A stretch of 64,000 bases of DNA from Clostridia bacterium (lineage in GTDB: Bacteria > Bacillota > Clostridia > Oscillospirales > Acutalibacteraceae). The translations under genes were made by a program, and so were the position numbers. The stretch is taken from positions 1 to 64,000 of the forward strand of contig JAGBFF010000029.1 of NCBI GenBank assembly GCA_017936615.1, read 5' to 3'. A model generated the notes under the pieces. The model did not search any database. It had not been told where the DNA came from and saw only the letters and a program-made list of their open reading frames with translations. Below, piece after piece: positions 59,701-64,000 of the stretch (the stretch's first letter is position 1; every line of letters begins with the position of its first letter).

Positions 59701-62700
59701 GTCGTCCACCACAATCTGGGTGAGGATTACGTCATTCCGTCTACCAAGACCTTTACGATGACCGTAACGCTAAACGGCGTCGGCACTGCCTCGACGGCCT
59801 TCGCTGCGAAGCTGTCCGATGCAGCGGGTGTTGTTACCGATACCATGGTGACGACCAATGCAAGCGGCGTATTCACCGTCAGCTTGAAGGCAGGTGAGCA
59901 GCTTGAGATCGACGGTCTGCCGATCGGCACGACGGCAACGGTCGTGGAAAACACGCCCGGCAGCGGTTTTACCGAAGCGTATTACGATAACGGCCAACCC
60001 GGCGACGGCGTTGTCACGGTCGACGGTATGAACAGCGTGATCGTTGTGAACACCTATACCCCCAACGTGGTGTATCCTGTCAATCTGGTGGTTGGCGGCA
60101 CGAAACATTTCGTTAACGAAGACGGTACGGACGCGACCTGGGGCTCGGCACAGTTTACTGTGATCCTTCAGCGCCGCGAAGGTGACAGCTGGATGAACGT
60201 TGAGAGCATCGTTCTCGATTCTGCACACCCCTCCTTTACTTTCGATATGACAAACGAGGTGTTCGGAGCCCCCGGCGTGTATGCGTATCAGATCATCGAG
60301 GAACTGCCCGAGGAAGGCAGCCGTCTTCCCGGCGTGCTGTACGACCGCGAGATCCACACCTTCTCGGTAACGGTGACGGATACCGATATGGACGGTGCGC
60401 TGGAGATCACCCGCGTGCATTCCGAGCATGCAAACAAGGATTTCGGACTTGTGGGAGGTTCCTACAAGGTAGACGTTAGCTTTACCAATACGCAGTACAA
60501 TACCACGCCCGCCGAGTCCACCATCGATGTGCAGAAGCTGATGACCAATGCATCGGGCAGTCCGATCGCGGTGCTTAACGGCTTTGAGTTTGGCCTGTAT
60601 ACCGACGCCAACTGTACGACCGAGGCGGTCGTCGGTAACGGTATCACGGCGATCCATAATGCACTTACCGATGTGATCGGTGAAGGCCGTATCAGCATCA
60701 CCTTCGACGAGACGGGCACGTATATTTTCTACGTCAAGGAAAAGGCGGGCAGTATCCCGAACATGACCTACAGCGACAAGGTTGTTCGGGTGGCAGTGAA
60801 GGTCACTGCCGGCTTGAACGGTCGACTGACGGCTATCACTACGTATAACACGGTACTCAACACTGATGGCGAATTGGAGTTCACCAACGTGTACGAGCCC
60901 GACGAAGCGACGCTGGTCATCGACACCGTCAGCAAGGTGCTGAACGGCCGTGATATGACCGCTGGTGAATTCAGCTTTGCGATTATTCCTTACGGTGAAA
61001 CCACCCCTGTTGCCACCGGAACAAACGCCGCAGCGAAGAACGGCGAGGCGGCAAAGGTGACCTTTGCGCCGGCACTGACCTTTGATAAGGTTGGTGAGTA
61101 TTATTTCAACATTGCGGAGACCTCGACCGACGGCAACGGCGTTACCGTACAGAAGGCACCGTTCCGCATCGTCGTGACGGTGACCGATGTGAACGGCAAA
61201 CTGACGGCGACCTACACGGTGGTGAACCACGCCGGTAACGATATGGTCTTCACCAACACCTATACCGCAACACCGGCAACCTATACAGTGCGCGGTAACA
61301 AGACGCTGGTTGGCAAGGCACTTATCAACGATGAGTTTACCTTCGTGCTGGCAGAAGCCGATGCAGCAGGTAAGCTTGTTTCGGGTGGTAAGACCTACAC
61401 GACGACCAACTTCACGGATGGTCACTTCGTGTTCGAGACCCTGACCTTCGACAAGGCGGGCACCTACTACTATGTTGTGAGCGAGAAGCAGGAAAGCACG
61501 GGCTTGGGTATTGCTTATGATTCTACCACGTACGTGGTGGCGATCACCGTGACCGATGACGGTCTCGGTACGCTGACCGCAAGTGCGACAGTGGATGGCA
61601 GTACCACCAAGGCAATCGTCTTTACCAACACCTACGTGGCGAAGCCTGTCAGCTTGACGGTCGACGGCGGCAAGACGATGGTCGGTAAGATCCTCAACGG
61701 CGGCGACTATGAGTTCGAGCTGTACGCAGCGGATGCGACATGGACGACGGGCTCGTTGCTGGAGGCGGTTAAGAACGATATCAACGGTGACTTCCTCTTC
61801 ACGAAGTTCGGTAAGCTCGATACCGCAACCAACACGTATGTCTTCGACAAGACCGGCGATTACTACTATGTGATCAAGGAAAAGAACGGCGGCAAGGATA
61901 TTGACGGCGTCTTGTATGACAAGACCGAGTATCGCATTTTGGTCGAAGTGACCGATGATCTCAAGGGCTATCTGCATACCACCGTTCACTTCTATGATCA
62001 GAGCGGCATTCCGCAGTCGGGTGTCAGCTTCGAAAATGAATACCGCGTCACGTCCGGCAGCACGGTGACGCTGGAAGGCACGAAGGAAATCACCGGTCGC
62101 GAGATGACCGCGAATGACGTATTCACCTTCAACCTGTTTGAGGCGGATGCGAGCTTCACTGTCGGCAGCAAGCTGCAAGCGGTGAAGAACAGTGGCAAAA
62201 ACTTCAAGTTTGAGATCGCCTACGAGGCGGATGACGTCGGCAAGACATTCTACTATGTCGTTAAGGAAGATAAAGCAGGCGAGACCGAAAACGGCCTGAC
62301 CAACGCCACGACGACCTACAACGTGACGGTGACGGTCGTCGATGACGGCGACGGTACGATGACCGCAACGGCGAATATCGCTAACGGCCCGATCCGTTTT
62401 GTGAACACCTATAAGGCGACGGCGGCCACGCATACCGTGACGGCAAACAAGACGCTCACGGGCAAGACGCTGAAGGACGACGAGTTCACCTTCGTGATGG
62501 CAGAGTCCGACGCCGAGAGTAATCTCGTGGCGAACGGCAAGAGCTATGAAGCGAAGAATAAAGCGAACGGTACTATCACCTTCGAGACGCTGACCTTCGA
62601 TGCGGTGGGCACTTACTACTACGTGGTAAGTGAAAAAGCGGGTGCGGCCAACGTCGGTATCACCTATGACGGCGCGACGTATCTGGTGGCTGTCACGGTG

Positions 62701-64000
62701 ACCGATGACGGTCTGGGTACCTTGACCGCGACCGCGACGGTGGACGGCAGTGCCACAAAGACGATCGGTTTCGTCAACGCCTATGCGGCGACCTCCACCA
62801 ACGTCACCATCCCCGGTGATAAGGTGCTGACGGGTAAGGTGCTCAACGGTGCCGACTACGAGTTCGAACTGTATGCTTCAGATGCGACCTGGGCGCAGGG
62901 CGTGTTGCTGGAGACGGTCGAGAACGATGTCAACGGCGACTTCACCTTCACCAAGATCGGCACGCTGGATACCGTAAACAATGTCTACGCCTTTACTGAG
63001 GCGGGCGACTACTACTACCTCATCAGCGAGAAGAACGGCGGCGAGGATATTGACGGCGTTCTCTACGATGCCACGGTGTATCGCGTACACGTCAAGATCA
63101 CCGACGATCTTCTCGGTGCACTGCACAAGGAAGTTAAGTTCTACGATGTTACCGGTGCCGAAAAGACGGAGGTCAGCTTCCAAAACGAGTACCGCATCAC
63201 CTCGGGAACGACGATCACGCTGGAAGGCACCAAGGTGATCGACGGCCGCGAGATGACGGCAGAGGACATCTTCCAGTTCAAGCTGTCGCAAGTTGATTCG
63301 CTCACGGCACATATCGCAATGACTTCTTCGACGCAGATAGTCCAAAACGACGGTGAAAACTTCAAGTTCGAGTTGACGTACGATGCCGACGATGCCGGCA
63401 AGACCTTCTATTACATCGTGACAGAAGTCGGTGCAGGCGAGACCGAAAACGGCTTGACCAATTCCACGACGTTCTATGAAGTTACCGTTGAGGTGAAGGA
63501 TAACGGTGACGGTACGATCACCGCGACAGCAGATATCACGAATGGTCCGATTCGTTTTGTGAACACCTACGAGGCCGAAGAGGTCGGCGTGGAGATCACG
63601 GCGGACAAGGATTTGGTCGGCAAGGAATTGGAAGACGGCGAGTTTGCCTTCCTGCTGTACGAGACGGACGACACCTTCGCGATTGCCGACACCGCTGCGC
63701 CGATGACGGCGCTCAACGGCGCAGACGGCACGATCGTCTTTGACGAGCTGGTCTTCGACGAGGTGGGTACGTATTACTACCTCTTCAAGGAGGATGCCAC
63801 CGTTGACGCCGAGGACGTCGCCTTCGATGAGAGCGTCTATCAGATCGTTGTGACTGTCACGGATGACGGTAAGGGCGCGTTGGTTGCGACCAAGGAGATC
63901 ACCAAGGTCGGTGCTACCGGTACGGTGAATGAGATCGTGTTTACGAACGTCTTTACGCCGGAAATTCCGGAAGAGCCGGATACGCCCGATATTCCGCAGA
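56716..64000 (+). CDS. Giant vWA-domain surface protein with pilin-type (Spy0128-like) repeats, 3' end beyond window
   Basis: At least 2428 residues in one open frame to the window edge. Start GTG overlaps the TetR stop with AAGGAGGGA upstream. Signal peptide about 1-36; von Willebrand A domain about 113-440 with MIDAS D123-x-S125-x-S127 and D266 in MSDGAP; a mixed region (about 441-864); two DUF7601-like beta modules (865-985 and 986-1116); then about ten pilin isopeptide-linkage-type domains (1119-2412), each with an early K (for example GNKTLVGK), a YYYV(V/I)xEK-like motif and a closing FxN(T/E)Y. A Pro/Glu/Asp-rich stretch begins at 63952, as expected before a wall-anchoring signal lying outside the window. 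Intramolecular Lys-Asn isopeptide bonds are expected from the family. Role inferred: adhesion to host or to other cells. Confidence 0.9.
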   Translation, partial: MKIKGRKITSLFVVMAMLLAMLPTFGAPLLAAPANGTDTRVADTATMNDWTKWFGSSVMSTENAGGVWTDKSVLTSADAFAGTGITMDGTDNESFLVALSAIASSSSVTGRSSVPTDTMLVLDVSGSMNDNQGNNDAVEDLVNAANASIAKLLEADDTNRVGVVLYSGTSSSTNGNANAAVVLLPLGRYTATNNAYLLYSTSGDDEYVATGTTLREEGKTQVFTSTSKEVVGATYIQKGIQLAMEQFLASSNTATGRMPIMILMSDGAPTLASSNFTSPGTYDDDDYWADGGFDLGNGSSTSAAQGFVTQLTAAYAKAKIEEKYGDDLLFYTLGFKVNTNTTAGQIAQSVLDPENSIQGIDDFWAQYNAAAVGGSVKLLETGYYEGWGWNREWVELIVSAEKIATPLTQDYVTGSYTATSNLTAVFDEIVGEALLQARFFPTLIKGDEDLSGYISFVDKIGHYMEVTDVKGILIHNTLFSGAEVASHIVDNVGNLNGATDTSTFNAEFVAAVMARLGITDPVIARTLIKNAVRDGQIHYTNANDYSNYIGWYANAAGQYLGYWHEGSTTVPETTGNVDTDPVYYVKSYGYLGEVDAEHGVSDTDMMYTTVQVRENIKTGDVIVTFAVPAALIPVVTYDVTLDENEELIDLQVSGAQHPIRLVYEVALKDGIDEYTIHDANVVDQAYVAANTNATTGEVYFYTNQYEVDNTTGYGKDNTYSYFNPAKENSRYYYTEPSHVYTDENGTLYTGTAKPDENGVYYRAFAVYEKSGSTLTAKTAYERISADSLKKATYHAVEGHWDIPAGTVHTYTGGYTVPKTTNATGTLPWRDVPFVDVTGHEVNEEGYYYYVGATLGNNGRVSVMPTTGLAITKTVENSTEDLAFTFVITGTAADANQSYPARYVAADGTAVATTVTFGADSKAVVTVNNGEGLFVSGMTAGRTYTITENDVVDYIVGSVNGDATQKSATITLVEDDIIKAEFVNVPRGEGTLTVAKVVHHNLGEDYVIPSTKTFTMTVTLNGVGTASTAFAAKLSDAAGVVTDTMVTTNASGVFTVSLKAGEQLEIDGLPIGTTATVVENTPGSGFTEAYYDNGQPGDGVVTVDGMNSVIVVNTYTPNVVYPVNLVVGGTKHFVNEDGTDATWGSAQFTVILQRREGDSWMNVESIVLDSAHPSFTFDMTNEVFGAPGVYAYQIIEELPEEGSRLPGVLYDREIHTFSVTVTDTDMDGALEITRVHSEHANKDFGLVGGSYKVDVSFTNTQYNTTPAESTIDVQKLMTNASGSPIAVLNGFEFGLYTDANCTTEAVVGNGITAIHNALTDVIGEGRISITFDETGTYIFYVKEKAGSIPNMTYSDKVVRVAVKVTAGLNGRLTAITTYNTVLNTDGELEFTNVYEPDEATLVIDTVSKVLNGRDMTAGEFSFAIIPYGETTPVATGTNAAAKNGEAAKVTFAPALTFDKVGEYYFNIAETSTDGNGVTVQKAPFRIVVTVTDVNGKLTATYTVVNHAGNDMVFTNTYTATPATYTVRGNKTLVGKALINDEFTFVLAEADAAGKLVSGGKTYTTTNFTDGHFVFETLTFDKAGTYYYVVSEKQESTGLGIAYDSTTYVVAITVTDDGLGTLTASATVDGSTTKAIVFTNTYVAKPVSLTVDGGKTMVGKILNGGDYEFELYAADATWTTGSLLEAVKNDINGDFLFTKFGKLDTATNTYVFDKTGDYYYVIKEKNGGKDIDGVLYDKTEYRILVEVTDDLKGYLHTTVHFYDQSGIPQSGVSFENEYRVTSGSTVTLEGTKEITGREMTANDVFTFNLFEADASFTVGSKLQAVKNSGKNFKFEIAYEADDVGKTFYYVVKEDKAGETENGLTNATTTYNVTVTVVDDGDGTMTATANIANGPIRFVNTYKATAATHTVTANKTLTGKTLKDDEFTFVMAESDAESNLVANGKSYEAKNKANGTITFETLTFDAVGTYYYVVSEKAGAANVGITYDGATYLVAVTVTDDGLGTLTATATVDGSATKTIGFVNAYAATSTNVTIPGDKVLTGKVLNGADYEFELYASDATWAQGVLLETVENDVNGDFTFTKIGTLDTVNNVYAFTEAGDYYYLISEKNGGEDIDGVLYDATVYRVHVKITDDLLGALHKEVKFYDVTGAEKTEVSFQNEYRITSGTTITLEGTKVIDGREMTAEDIFQFKLSQVDSLTAHIAMTSSTQIVQNDGENFKFELTYDADDAGKTFYYIVTEVGAGETENGLTNSTTFYEVTVEVKDNGDGTITATADITNGPIRFVNTYEAEEVGVEITADKDLVGKELEDGEFAFLLYETDDTFAIADTAAPMTALNGADGTIVFDELVFDEVGTYYYLFKEDATVDAEDVAFDESVYQIVVTVTDDGKGALVATKEITKVGATGTVNEIVFTNVFTPEIPEEPDTPDIPQ
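61261..63570 (+). repeat. Tandem duplication of a three-domain block in the giant surface protein
   Basis: Domains at 61261-62412 and 62413-63570 correspond one-to-one in order: an NKTLxGKxLxxDEFTFV domain, a GKxLNGxDYEFELYAxDATW domain (both with a NGG(K/E)DIDGVLYD segment), and an LEGTKxIxGREMTAxDxF domain ending GPIRFVNTY. The unit is about 1150 bases. Pairs from the two blocks resemble each other far more than neighbours within a block. Confidence 0.85.

Noticed and set aside
56626..62433. Long minus-strand open frames opposite the adhesin gene
   Set aside because: Same reason: shadows of a long biased coding sequence; the plus strand shows signal peptide, vWA and pilin domains in one frame.
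1..64000. Insertion sequences, prophage genes, CRISPR arrays or integrase
   Set aside because: None of the recognisable reading frames has transposase, integrase, phage or Cas motifs, and no array of spaced repeats was seen.

Overview
The window looks like a chromosomal segment of an uncultured, probably gut-dwelling, GC-rich Clostridia of the Oscillospirales (Ruminococcaceae-like) kind. This is inferred from gene content: a cysteine T-box leader, a Firmicutes-type RNase M5, UppP, a DivIVA-like coiled coil, a domain-swapped GH3 beta-glucosidase of the Ruminococcus/Butyrivibrio type, a C-terminal SPDTG sorting signal and Spy0128-like pilin repeats. No 16S gene is present, so the taxonomy is inference. 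Promoters mostly fit sigma-A (TTGACA-N17-TATAAT).

Layout. 1-0.8 kb: tRNA-Lys (minus strand) and a histidine-phosphatase gene. 0.8-20.7 kb: a glucan-degradation region with three consecutive secreted GH16 proteins, each with a CARDB module in front of the catalytic domain. One is membrane-anchored, one is a 2715-residue multi-module protein with a sortase-like tail, and one appears freely secreted. A sugar-binding lipoprotein and a cytoplasmic permuted GH3 beta-glucosidase follow. No permease genes are in the window. 20.8-23.6 kb: a membrane protein, a 42-residue Asn/Gln/Lys protein, a DivIVA-like protein, a PC4/YdbC-like protein and UppP. 23.6-27.6 kb: a structured intergenic region, then recA-recX-rimO-pgsA with overlapping ends. 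27.6-30.0 kb: a Cys T-box controlling cysE-cysS. 30.0-43.4 kb: an HMA-like small protein, uvrB-uvrA, a LysM/G5/M23 peptidase, DUF1653, then typA-comEC-holA-rnmV-maf. 43.4-45.6 kb: an LTA-synthase-like gene broken by one in-frame TAG.

45.6-49.1 kb: two Gfo/Idh/MocA oxidoreductases divergent from an AraC regulator, with a shared inverted repeat, and a flavin-reductase-like gene. 49.2-55.0 kb: a two-component system, an HtrA-type protease, greA and lysS. 55.0-55.9 kb: a small, AT-richer divergent pair (ribbon-helix-helix protein and SLOG-type protein) around a 19-bp palindrome. 55.9-64.0 kb: a TetR regulator with a large operator-like palindrome, overlapping by 4 bases the start of a giant vWA/pilin-repeat surface protein that runs off the window.

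How they may work together: the GH16 proteins would cut beta-1,3 or mixed-linkage glucans outside the cell, the lipoprotein would capture oligosaccharides, and the GH3 enzyme would finish hydrolysis inside; this is inferred from family and adjacency. The most notable items are the amber-interrupted LTA synthase, the TetR/giant-adhesin coupling with its operator, the duplicated three-domain block in the adhesin, the unexplained C-terminal repeats of the giant GH16 protein, the 42-residue low-complexity ORF, and the structured segment upstream of recA.
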